From JBBRGK01 sp036741355 (GTDB taxonomy: Bacteria > Chloroflexota > Dehalococcoidia > CAUJGQ01): a stretch of DNA of 64,000 nt. How positions within the stretch are numbered: position 1 is the first letter of the stretch; each line of letters starts with the position of its first letter. The position numbers and the translations under genes were made by a program. Below, piece by piece: positions 40,375 through 48,168 of the stretch. The notes beneath the pieces are model-generated. The model was given only the letters and a program-made list of their open reading frames with translations. It did not search any database and was not told where the DNA came from. The DNA lies in the NCBI GenBank assembly GCA_036741355.1, contig DAINSK010000008.1, positions 30,023 to 94,022 on the forward strand, in the 5' to 3' direction.

Positions 40375-41285
40375 CTGTGGCCATCGCCGGCACTCCTGTA
40401 CACACCTGGTATCGCGCCACCCGTCCGCGCACGCTCAGCGCGTCGGTTGTGCCCATGCTGGCCGGTACCGCGCTGACATTGCACGCGCACTTTCATGTGT
40501 TCCGTTTCGTTCTGGCGCTCCTGGGCGCGGTTGCAATCCAGGCGGCGACCAACATGCTCAACGAGCACTACGATCACGTCCAGGGGCTGGACCTTACGCG
40601 CGTGAGACGTCAGGACATGGTGGTGCAGACGGGCGAGGTTGGCCATCGCACGCTGCTATGGGGCGGCATCGCGATGATGGCCGCGGGTTCTGGGTGCGGG
40701 TTAGTGTTGGTCTTTCTGACTGGGCCATCGCTTTTGGTGCTTGGACTATTGAGCGTCCTGGCGGCGTATGCCTACACTGCCCGGCCGATTGCGTTGGGCT
40801 ACCGCGCCCTCGGCGAGGCAACCGTATTTATCTTCATGGGACCCGCCATCGTAATGGGTGCCTACTTCGTTCAGACGGGAGTTTGGTCCGGGCGGGCGTT
40901 CCTGCTGTCGGTGCCGATCGGCATGGTGGTCACCGCCATTCTGCACGTCAACAACGTACGCGACATGGGGGACGACCGCGCAAACGGCAAACGTACGCTC
41001 GCCAATCTGCTCGGGCGTCGGATAGCCGGTTACGAATATGTGCTGCTGACCGTTGGCAGCTATCCGGTGCTCGCCGCGCTGATCGTCACCCGCGTACTGC
41101 CCTGGCCATGCCTGATTGCCCTGATCTCGCTCCCCGTGGCGCTCCGTCTTTCGCGCCTGCTCACCCGAGAATCGGCCGTCCTCGCCCTCGACCGCGTCAT
41201 GGTCGGCACAGCGCGCCTGAACCTGCGCTTCGGCCTGTTGATTACCCTCGGGCTGATAGCCGATGCAGTGCGTCAGGGCGGTTGA
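40353..41285 (+). CDS. menA: UbiA-family prenyltransferase, probable 1,4-dihydroxy-2-naphthoate prenyltransferase
   Basis: A 310-aa integral membrane prenyltransferase with about eight helices, starting MAKQGALTVAIAGTPVHTWY. TWYRATRPRTLSASVVPMLAG is the MenA start block. The first Asp motif is NMLNEHYDHVQGLD, and the second lies in ILHVNNVRDMGDDRANGKRT. These bind the Mg-prenyl diphosphate. The product would be demethylmenaquinone. An in-frame upstream extension lies inside the permease gene and is ignored. The 22-bp overlap with the permease gene is unusual for menA and ties it to the importer operon. Confidence 0.88.
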   Translation: MAKQGALTVAIAGTPVHTWYRATRPRTLSASVVPMLAGTALTLHAHFHVFRFVLALLGAVAIQAATNMLNEHYDHVQGLDLTRVRRQDMVVQTGEVGHRTLLWGGIAMMAAGSGCGLVLVFLTGPSLLVLGLLSVLAAYAYTARPIALGYRALGEATVFIFMGPAIVMGAYFVQTGVWSGRAFLLSVPIGMVVTAILHVNNVRDMGDDRANGKRTLANLLGRRIAGYEYVLLTVGSYPVLAALIVTRVLPWPCLIALISLPVALRLSRLLTRESAVLALDRVMVGTARLNLRFGLLITLGLIADAVRQGG

Positions 41286-41341
41286 CCGCTATCTCTCCCG
41301 ACCTCTCTTTCCCCGCTATACTTGATGCAATCCTTACCTGA

Positions 41342-42511
41342 ATGCGAGGCGATGTGGCGACGATTGCTCAGGCGACGGGGGTCGGAGTTGGCGCTTGGCG
41401 GGAGGCTCTGGACGGAGCGATCGCCGGCGCCGGCGCGGTTGAGGCCGCGGACATTACCTTCCTGTTCGCCCACTCGTCGTTCGCCCCGCACTTCGGCGAG
41501 ATTGCTGCGACTGCCAACGAGAAGCTCGGCGCTAAACACGTGATCGGCTGCGCAGGGCAAGGACTCATCGCCACGGGCCGTGAGATCGAGCACGAACCTG
41601 CGATCGTCGTCATGTCCGTTCGCGTCCCAAACGGCACGTTTACGCCAATTCGGCTCGAAGCAGGCCGCCCCGCACTTCCCATTGATCGGCCGGACGGCGT
41701 GACCGCCTGGCTGTTATTCGGCGACCCGTACACCCTTGACGGTGAATCAACTCTTGAGCGGTTCAACGAAGCGTATCCCGGTCTGCCCGTCATCGGCGGG
41801 ATGGCGTCTGCCAACGAAGGACCGCGTAACACCGCCGTGTTCCTAGATGGAATCGCCTACCCGGATGGCGCGGTGGCAATTGCAATAGGAGGCGATGCGG
41901 GTATCCATATCACGGTCTCTCAGGGCTGCCTGCCAATCGGTCAGCCATGGATTATCACGAGCGTCAGGGACAACCTGATCGAGACGATCGCGGGGCGGCC
42001 GGCCGTCGAAATGCTGACCGATACGCTGCGCGGGCTCGACGAAGAGACACGCCGCCGCGCACAGGCCAACCTGCTCGTCGGTCTTGCCATGGACGAATAC
42101 CGCGACCAGCACGGCATGGGAGACTTCCTGATCCGGAACCTCCTGGGCTATGAAAAGGAGACCGGCGCGCTTGCCATCTCTGCTCTGCCACAATCCGGCC
42201 AGACTGTGCAGTTTCAATACCGCGACGCACGCGCCGCCGGAGAGCACTTACGACAGCAGTTACTGACGCTGCGCGAGCGGATGGGAGGCGCGAAGGCTTC
42301 GGCAGCGCTGCTTTGCAGTTGCAACGGCCGCGGCTCGCAACTGTTTGGACCGATCGACCATGACCCTACAGCCATCGCCGAAGCTTTTGGCGACATCCCC
42401 GTCGCCGGCCTTTTCTGCGCAGGCGAGATCGGCCCCGTCGGCGCGCGCAACTTTCTACACGGCTTCACAGCGACGATCGCGCTGTTTAGTGAACGCCCAA
42501 CGGGCTCCTGA
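41342..42511 (+). CDS. FIST-domain protein
   Basis: A ~389-aa protein with FIST-N (ADITFLFAHSSFAPHFGEIA, HVIGCAGQGLIATGREIEHE, LPVIGGMASANEGPRN) and FIST-C (GDFLIRNLLGYEKETGALAI, ALLCSCNGRGSQLFG, GDIPVAGLFCAGEIGPVG). FIST domains are thought to be sensory and to bind small ligands such as amino acids; here the protein stands alone without a kinase or receptor domain. ATG 41342 and GTG 41354 are both possible starts. It lies 56 bp after menA and may belong to the same transcript. Confidence 0.88.
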   Translation: MRGDVATIAQATGVGVGAWREALDGAIAGAGAVEAADITFLFAHSSFAPHFGEIAATANEKLGAKHVIGCAGQGLIATGREIEHEPAIVVMSVRVPNGTFTPIRLEAGRPALPIDRPDGVTAWLLFGDPYTLDGESTLERFNEAYPGLPVIGGMASANEGPRNTAVFLDGIAYPDGAVAIAIGGDAGIHITVSQGCLPIGQPWIITSVRDNLIETIAGRPAVEMLTDTLRGLDEETRRRAQANLLVGLAMDEYRDQHGMGDFLIRNLLGYEKETGALAISALPQSGQTVQFQYRDARAAGEHLRQQLLTLRERMGGAKASAALLCSCNGRGSQLFGPIDHDPTAIAEAFGDIPVAGLFCAGEIGPVGARNFLHGFTATIALFSERPTGS

Positions 42512-42560
42512 TTTCCGTCCGGTTCGGGTCATATAGACTGAAGACGCCGCAACGGTGCAG

Positions 42561-42965
42561 TTATCCCGGCAGAAACCAGCGCCGAAACTGCTCGTCGTTC
42601 TCGAAGCGCGGAACGTTGCCGGCCTCCGGATCGCGGGAACGGTACTCGCGTTCGAACTGCTCGTAGCTCATCGGCGTCAGCCGCACGGTGCCAGCCGGCT
42701 CGTCTTCACGCACGAATTCGAAGAGGTCATCCGCGTCGGCCGTGATATTTAGGACCGTGAACGTTCTCGAAGCATGATCGTCCTCCCAATGAATGACGAC
42801 CCGCTGATCCCAGTCCTGGCAAAGTAAGAACGGATGCACGGCGACCCCTTCCGTTCCAGCCGCCGATTCCACGAGGAGCACGTTGCGTCGCTCGGCCGGC
42901 CCGGCAACGGCGGGCATGTAGGTGCTCGGATATGTCAGCCCACGCAGGCTATCCATCGTGGTCAT
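42561..42965 (-). CDS. Conserved hypothetical protein
   Basis: A 134-aa cytoplasmic protein starting MTTMDSLRGLTYPSTYMPAV with GGAGGG ~10 bp upstream. It contains NVLLVESAAGTEGVAVHPFL, RVVIHWEDDHASRTFTVLNI and a late acidic helix EQFEREYRSRDPE before FENDEQFRRWFLPG. I do not recognise a family. It lies divergent from the acyl-CoA synthetase gene. Confidence 0.6.
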   Translation of the reverse strand: MTTMDSLRGLTYPSTYMPAVAGPAERRNVLLVESAAGTEGVAVHPFLLCQDWDQRVVIHWEDDHASRTFTVLNITADADDLFEFVREDEPAGTVRLTPMSYEQFEREYRSRDPEAGNVPRFENDEQFRRWFLPG

Positions 42966-43129
42966 GATGGCTGGTCCCTCCGTTCGCATCGAGAATCCCG
43001 GGCGGCCCTGAGCCGGCTGGCCCCCCAGCAACTCAAACCAATGCTACGCGGCACTGCCGCAACTGCCGTTGAAGTGACAATATAGAGATGCCACTCCAAT
43101 GTCTTGCGTCATCTACAGGAGCCTCCGTC

Positions 43130-44716
43130 ATGACGGGTAACGCTTTCCCAACCCATTTTCTCGATCGCGCTTTTTCGCTCTACCCGCGCAAAGAAGGCAT
43201 CGTTTGCGGCGACCAACGATTCACCTATCACGAGTTCGGAGAACGCGTCAGCAGGCAGTCGCACGCCCTCGCAGCGCTGGGCGTGCGCCAGGGCGATCGC
43301 GTGGCATACCTGGGCGCCAACTGCCACCGCCTGCTGGAAGCGTACTACGGCGTGGTGCAGATGGGTGCGATCTTACTGCCACTTAACATCCGCCTGACCC
43401 CCAAGGATTTCCTTTTCATTCTCAACGACGCCGAGGTAAGCACGCTCCTCGTCGAGCGCGCGATGGCCGATCTGATAGAGCCCATTCGGTCACGGGCCGC
43501 GACTCTGAAGCACCTCGTCCTGCTCGGCGAAGGCAGAACAGACCTGGACGGTTCGGATTACGAGCAGATCCTTGCCGCAGCACCAGACCACCCGTTTCCG
43601 CGGCCGGAGATGGGTGAAGACGACACGGCCGAAATCTTCTACACGAGCGGCACTACCGGCAACCCCAAAGGCGTGATGCTAACAAACCGCAATCTTTACG
43701 CCAACGCGATGAATTACATCTGGGCGTCTCAGCTCACGGATGCCGACGTGCAGTTGCACACCGTGCCGCTCTTCCACGTCAACGGCTGGGGAACGCCCCA
43801 TGCCGTCACCGGCACGGGCGGCAAGCACGTTATGATCCGCTCGTTCGTGCCCCAGCAGGTATTCGAGCTCGTGCAGCGCGAGCGCGTAACGCTTTGCGCG
43901 ATGGTCCCAACGATGATCAACGTACTCGTCAACTCGCCCGACCTGCCGAACTACGACTTTTCGTCGGTCCGCAGACTGGTATCCGGCGGCGCACCCACTC
44001 CATGGGCGCTGGCCCGGGAGGCGAGCGAAAAGCTGGGCGTGGAGTTTGTCGTCGGCTACGGCTTGACCGAAACCTCTCCGGTCCTGACGATGTCGCTCCT
44101 CAAAAGCGAGCTGAAACACCTGCCTCCTGAAGAGCAGGCGAAAATCCAGGTCAAGACTGGGCTCCCGGTGATCGGCTGCGCCGTGAAAGTCGTGCGTGAA
44201 GACGGCCACGAAGTGCACCACGACGGCGAGGAAGTCGGCGAGATCGTCGCACGAGGCGACAACGTGATGAAGGGGTACTGGCGGCGGCCGGAAGAGACGG
44301 CGGAGACGCTCCGCGGCGGCTGGTTGCATACCGGCGACCTGGCGACGGTTGACGGTAACGGGTACATCAACATCGTCGACCGCGGTAAAGACATCATCAT
44401 CTCGGGCGGCGAAAATATCTCGTCGGTCGAAGTAGAAGATGCGCTCTACGAGCATCCGGCGGTGCTCGAGGCGGCGGTCATAGCCAAACCCGACCCGCGC
44501 TGGGGCGAGGTTGTACACGCGATCGTGGTGCTGAGGCCGGGCGCAACCGCAACCGAGCAGCAGATCATCGAGCACGCGCGCGGACGCCTCGCGCACTTCA
44601 AGGCGCCGAAAGGCGTGGACATCGTTGAATCGTTGCCAAAGACCGGAACCGGCAAAGTCCAGAAAAATGTCCTGCGCGAGCAGTACTGGACAGGGTACGA
44701 GCGCAGGGTCCACTAA
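43130..44716 (+). CDS. Acyl-CoA synthetase (AMP-forming, long-chain type)
   Basis: A 528-aa ANL-superfamily ligase starting MTGNAFPTHFLDRAFSLYP with AGGAG before the ATG. It has the P-loop IFYTSGTTGNPKGVML (~170), the A5 block FVVGYGLTETSPVLTM, A8 HTGDLATVDGNGYINIVDRG followed by KDIIISGGENISSVEVED, and the A10 lysine near PKTGTGKVQKN. It activates a fatty or aromatic acid to its acyl-AMP and then acyl-CoA. The substrate length cannot be told. It may feed the enoyl-CoA hydratase-type enzymes elsewhere in the window. Confidence 0.93.
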   Translation: MTGNAFPTHFLDRAFSLYPRKEGIVCGDQRFTYHEFGERVSRQSHALAALGVRQGDRVAYLGANCHRLLEAYYGVVQMGAILLPLNIRLTPKDFLFILNDAEVSTLLVERAMADLIEPIRSRAATLKHLVLLGEGRTDLDGSDYEQILAAAPDHPFPRPEMGEDDTAEIFYTSGTTGNPKGVMLTNRNLYANAMNYIWASQLTDADVQLHTVPLFHVNGWGTPHAVTGTGGKHVMIRSFVPQQVFELVQRERVTLCAMVPTMINVLVNSPDLPNYDFSSVRRLVSGGAPTPWALAREASEKLGVEFVVGYGLTETSPVLTMSLLKSELKHLPPEEQAKIQVKTGLPVIGCAVKVVREDGHEVHHDGEEVGEIVARGDNVMKGYWRRPEETAETLRGGWLHTGDLATVDGNGYINIVDRGKDIIISGGENISSVEVEDALYEHPAVLEAAVIAKPDPRWGEVVHAIVVLRPGATATEQQIIEHARGRLAHFKAPKGVDIVESLPKTGTGKVQKNVLREQYWTGYERRVH

Positions 44717-44719
44717 GCG

Positions 44720-44740
44720 GGCAGTAGGCAATAGGCAGTG
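44720..44740. repeat. Three 7-bp tandem repeats (GGCAGTA/GGCAATA/GGCAGTG)
   Basis: Three contiguous heptamers lie just after the acyl-CoA synthetase stop, in the convergent space before the ProA-like gene. Related units occur at 17691-17711 (opposite orientation) and 48114-48127. Confidence 0.65.
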
Positions 44741-44753
44741 GTGGGGACGTCAC

Positions 44754-46262
44754 TTACCTGCGCAGATCCGGATCCGTCTGGGTGGCGCGAGTTCGGATCG
44801 TATAGACGCCGTCGCCGCTCAGCACGCCCCCACGCGAAAAAAGCCGGCCGTTCTCCCAGTTCGAGAGACCGAGTTCTGGCCGGCCGAGCGCGTACTGGCC
44901 GTCCACCCAACGCGTAAAACCGTTGCCGACAAACGGCGCGTCGATGCGCTCAAAGAAGCGCTGCTCGGCATCCGAGTCAGCGCTAATGAAGCTGGCAGCC
45001 AGACGGGGACTGCGCGTGTTGAAGAGCGAAATCGCTTCGTCGACGGCGTCGACGATGACTAGAGTCACTTCCGGTGACTCTTCCCATTCCCACTCTCGGC
45101 CGATCTGCTGGGCCGAAAGCGTCTCCGCCCGCGGCTCTTCGACATCGCCCTCGGCGCGGCGTAACGTCACCGACGTGCTGAACCAGCCTTCGGGAACGTA
45201 GCATTCGCCGCCCGCGACCACATGCAGCTTGCAGCCGTGGTCCCGGCGCTCGCCGGCCTGGAGCAGACTCTCGAGGAACGCGGGAACGAGGTCCCCCACG
45301 CGATCTCTCGGGATGCAGCAGACGTTGAGCGTGTTGCAGACTTTGCGATCGAGCGAGTTGTAGACGGCCGCGGCGAACCGCTCCACAGGGGCCGTCGAGT
45401 CGGCAACGATCCAGGCGCCGCCGGTACCGTGGACCGATACGGAAATCCCTGTCTGTCGAGCGACGCTCGCGAGCTGGGCCACGGCGGCGCCCGATCCGCG
45501 TGCCACGGCGAGCGCCAGCCTTCTATCCGAGAACATCGCCCAACCGGCGGCGTGGTCGGCGCTATCGACGAGCGAAGCGGCGCCCGCTGGAAGCCCGGCG
45601 GCTTCAAGCGCGGGATCGAGCGCGTGTTCGACGATTGCACGTGCGGTGCCCAGCGCGTCGCTGCCGATACGAAAGACGACCGTATTGCCGTTACGCAGCA
45701 CGCCGGTCGCGTCCGCAAAAACGTTGGGACGGCCCTCGAAAACGTAGCCGATCACGCCGAGTCCGGCGATCACCTGCTCGACGGTCAGCCCCTCGCGCTG
45801 CACGGTTTCAATGACCTTGCCGCGCTGCGTCGGCGCATCGCGCCACTCTCGCAGCCCGGCGACCATATCGCCGCGCATTTTGTCCGAAACCGCCAACCTG
45901 GTTGTCGAACGTCCGCGCTTCCGCGCGCTCTCTACGTCACGTCCGTTAGCCGTCGATATCTCGGCCCACACGCTGTCATCCTGGAGGAGCAACGCGAACT
46001 CTTCGAAAAAGCGCGTAATAGCGTCGTCGCCGACCAGATTCATACCAGCAAATGCTTGTTGGGCGCGGAGCACGGCCGCCGACGCCACCTCTTGCTGCTC
46101 GAGGGGGATGAGCAACACGTCGCCGCTCTCCTCCACGACAAGCAACCGGTCTCCCGGGCGGAATCGCATCGCGATCGGCGCCGGAACAAAGGTGACTTTG
46201 TCGCCGCCGTACACGATCGGCATGCCCGCCGCTACTTCGGTCAGCGCCACGGTGTTGGTCAT
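44754..46262 (-). CDS. ProA-like aldehyde dehydrogenase with N-terminal extension
   Basis: A ~502-aa protein. The last ~420 residues follow gamma-glutamyl phosphate reductase: VIAGLGVIGYVFEGRPNVFA, RNGNTVVFRIGSDALGTA, SVHGTGGAWIVADSTAPVER and the catalytic Cys in SLDRKVCNTLNVCCIPRDR. The first ~80 residues (TNTVALTEVAAGMPIVYGGD, FRPGDRLLVVEESGDVLLIP) are an extra small beta domain not found in ProA. No proB is nearby, so a role in proline synthesis is uncertain; it may act on another acyl phosphate or aldehyde. Starts at 46340 and 46328 are also in frame. Confidence 0.75.
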   Translation of the reverse strand: MTNTVALTEVAAGMPIVYGGDKVTFVPAPIAMRFRPGDRLLVVEESGDVLLIPLEQQEVASAAVLRAQQAFAGMNLVGDDAITRFFEEFALLLQDDSVWAEISTANGRDVESARKRGRSTTRLAVSDKMRGDMVAGLREWRDAPTQRGKVIETVQREGLTVEQVIAGLGVIGYVFEGRPNVFADATGVLRNGNTVVFRIGSDALGTARAIVEHALDPALEAAGLPAGAASLVDSADHAAGWAMFSDRRLALAVARGSGAAVAQLASVARQTGISVSVHGTGGAWIVADSTAPVERFAAAVYNSLDRKVCNTLNVCCIPRDRVGDLVPAFLESLLQAGERRDHGCKLHVVAGGECYVPEGWFSTSVTLRRAEGDVEEPRAETLSAQQIGREWEWEESPEVTLVIVDAVDEAISLFNTRSPRLAASFISADSDAEQRFFERIDAPFVGNGFTRWVDGQYALGRPELGLSNWENGRLFSRGGVLSGDGVYTIRTRATQTDPDLRR

Positions 46263-46426
46263 GGAGTCTCGACTCGGCCGCCCATATTGCGGCCATGCCA
46301 GTTTATAGAAATCTAACACCGTTGCCATGCTTGCCACCACAGACGCCGACCGGCCGGCTGCAGTCGCCGGGCGTTCGATCGGGTTCGCTTTATGAAACGC
46401 AAACAGGGTGCTTCTGTTACAAAATA

Positions 46427-48055
46427 TTAATGTCGTTCGTATACGATGGTACCCGACGAAACGGTCAACTCCACGGGAACATCGCGCACTTCCGTGGCCG
46501 GTACCTGCTCGAGGTCTGCTCCGAGGACGACGAGGTCCGCCAGCTTGCCCGGCTCGATCGTGCCCTTCTCCCTTTCCGCGAACTCTGCGTAGGCTGGATT
46601 GGCGGTATACATGCGCAGCCCTTCGGCCAGCGTGACCCGCTCATCGTCTCCGCACGTTTGACCGGCGCGTGTCAGCCGCAACAGGGCGCTCTGCAGTCCG
46701 TGCAGTGGGCGGTAGTCGGTGACCGGCGAATCGCTCGACCCACAAACGTGAACGCCGCGTCTCAGCAGGCTTTTCGCCGGAAACATGGTGCGCACACGCT
46801 CTGGTCCGTAGTTCGACAGGTAGCCGTCTCCGAACTCCCAGAAGAACGCCAGCTGCATGGCGGGACTGACGCCCAGGTGCTCGATACGCTCCTGCAGGTC
46901 GGGAGGGCAGATGGCGCAGTGTTCGATGCGGGGCCGCGGATCCGCCCGCGGAACGGCGTCGAAAGCGCGCTCCAGCGCCGTTAGCCCGGACTCGATCGCG
47001 CGGTCGCCCACGGCGTGCATCGTGCACTGAAAGCCGGCGCGGTGTGCGCGATCCATGAACGCGTCGAGCTGTTCCTGCGTCCAATATAGGATGCCGCGGT
47101 CTTTGCCGGTCGGGTCGGAACTGTACGGTTGACGCGTCGCGGCGGTCGGCCCTGATGAAGAACCGTCGGTCATCACTTTGAATGCGCCCAGCCGAAGGCG
47201 CCGGTCGCCGAATCCCGTTTGTAGGCCTGTTTCGAGGAACCTCAGTCCTTCGTCGGTACCAAGCGCGACCCACACCATGTAGTAGAGCCGGACCATCAAT
47301 TCGCCTGCCCGGTTCAACTGTTGCAGCGCCGGCAGCTCCGGACCGGCCATCGCGCCGGCATTGTGGACACTCGTCAAACCGGCAGCCAAATAGTCGGCGT
47401 TTGCCATCCGCAGCCCCTCGAGCATCTCGTCGAGGCCGAGGCCGCTCACGGCCTGAAGCGGACCCTGGGCGGCGTCATACGCCACGCCGAGGTTGCGTCC
47501 GCCTTCCCGATCGTATCGGCCGCCGGGTGGGTCAGGAGTCCCGTCGTCAATGCCCGCCAGCGCGAGCGCACGGCTGTTTGCGGCGACAATGTGGCCGCAG
47601 GTGCGTGTAAGCAGCACCGGATGCTCGGTTGTCACGGCGTCGAGGTCGAAGCGGTTGGGGTGGCGCCGCTCCTCGAGGTTCAAGTGGTTGTACCCCTGGC
47701 CGCGGATCCACGTTCCCGGCGGCAGGAGCGCAGCTTTTTGGTGCACTGCCTCCTGCAGCGCCTTGATGCTGCCCATTCCTTCAGCCTTGCAGTCGATGCC
47801 GAGCCTGCTAGCGCCATACGAGCCGAAGTGGGCATGCGCGTCGATCAGGCCGGGGGTAAGGGTTCGGCCTCGCAGGTCGATGCCCGCGCCGCGGGCCAGC
47901 GACCGTATCTCAGCATCGCTTCCAACAGCCAGGATGCGGTCGCCTCGAATCGCGACCGCTTCCGCCACGCGATTTCTGCGATCAACCGTGTGGACCCGGC
48001 CGTTAAAAAAGAGCAGGTCGGCCTTGTCAGCATCCATCACAGTCTCGCGTGGCAT
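46427..48055 (-). CDS. Amidohydrolase family 3 protein (YtcJ-like)
   Basis: A 542-aa metal-dependent hydrolase. LLFFNGRVHTVDRRNRVAEA is the start of the beta domain, followed by the first metal motif TPGLIDAHAHFGSYG. WIRGQGYNHLNLEE, MHAVGDRAIESGLTALE and IEHCAICPPD are further YtcJ blocks. A late FCGSSDSPVT-type motif is represented by VCGSSDSPVTDYRP. It likely hydrolyses an amide or N-substituted compound. A clear GGGAGG site lies before the ATG. It is on the same strand as the ProA-like gene, with ~165 bp between them. Confidence 0.88.
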   Translation of the reverse strand: MPRETVMDADKADLLFFNGRVHTVDRRNRVAEAVAIRGDRILAVGSDAEIRSLARGAGIDLRGRTLTPGLIDAHAHFGSYGASRLGIDCKAEGMGSIKALQEAVHQKAALLPPGTWIRGQGYNHLNLEERRHPNRFDLDAVTTEHPVLLTRTCGHIVAANSRALALAGIDDGTPDPPGGRYDREGGRNLGVAYDAAQGPLQAVSGLGLDEMLEGLRMANADYLAAGLTSVHNAGAMAGPELPALQQLNRAGELMVRLYYMVWVALGTDEGLRFLETGLQTGFGDRRLRLGAFKVMTDGSSSGPTAATRQPYSSDPTGKDRGILYWTQEQLDAFMDRAHRAGFQCTMHAVGDRAIESGLTALERAFDAVPRADPRPRIEHCAICPPDLQERIEHLGVSPAMQLAFFWEFGDGYLSNYGPERVRTMFPAKSLLRRGVHVCGSSDSPVTDYRPLHGLQSALLRLTRAGQTCGDDERVTLAEGLRMYTANPAYAEFAEREKGTIEPGKLADLVVLGADLEQVPATEVRDVPVELTVSSGTIVYERH

Positions 48056-48113
48056 GTCTTAACCTCCCAGAGTCGTCGGGAATCCGGTCCAGCAAGCATA
48101 GTCCGCGGTAGTA

Positions 48114-48127
48114 GACAGTAGGCAAGT
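48114..48127. repeat. Two 7-bp units (GACAGTA/GGCAAGT)
   Basis: Two heptamer-like units of the GGCAGTA family in the divergent space between the amidohydrolase and recQ. Weaker than the other two sites. Confidence 0.4.
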
Positions 48128-48168
48128 CGTTGCCTTGCCCGGCTGCTCCCATTTATGATCCCTGCGTT

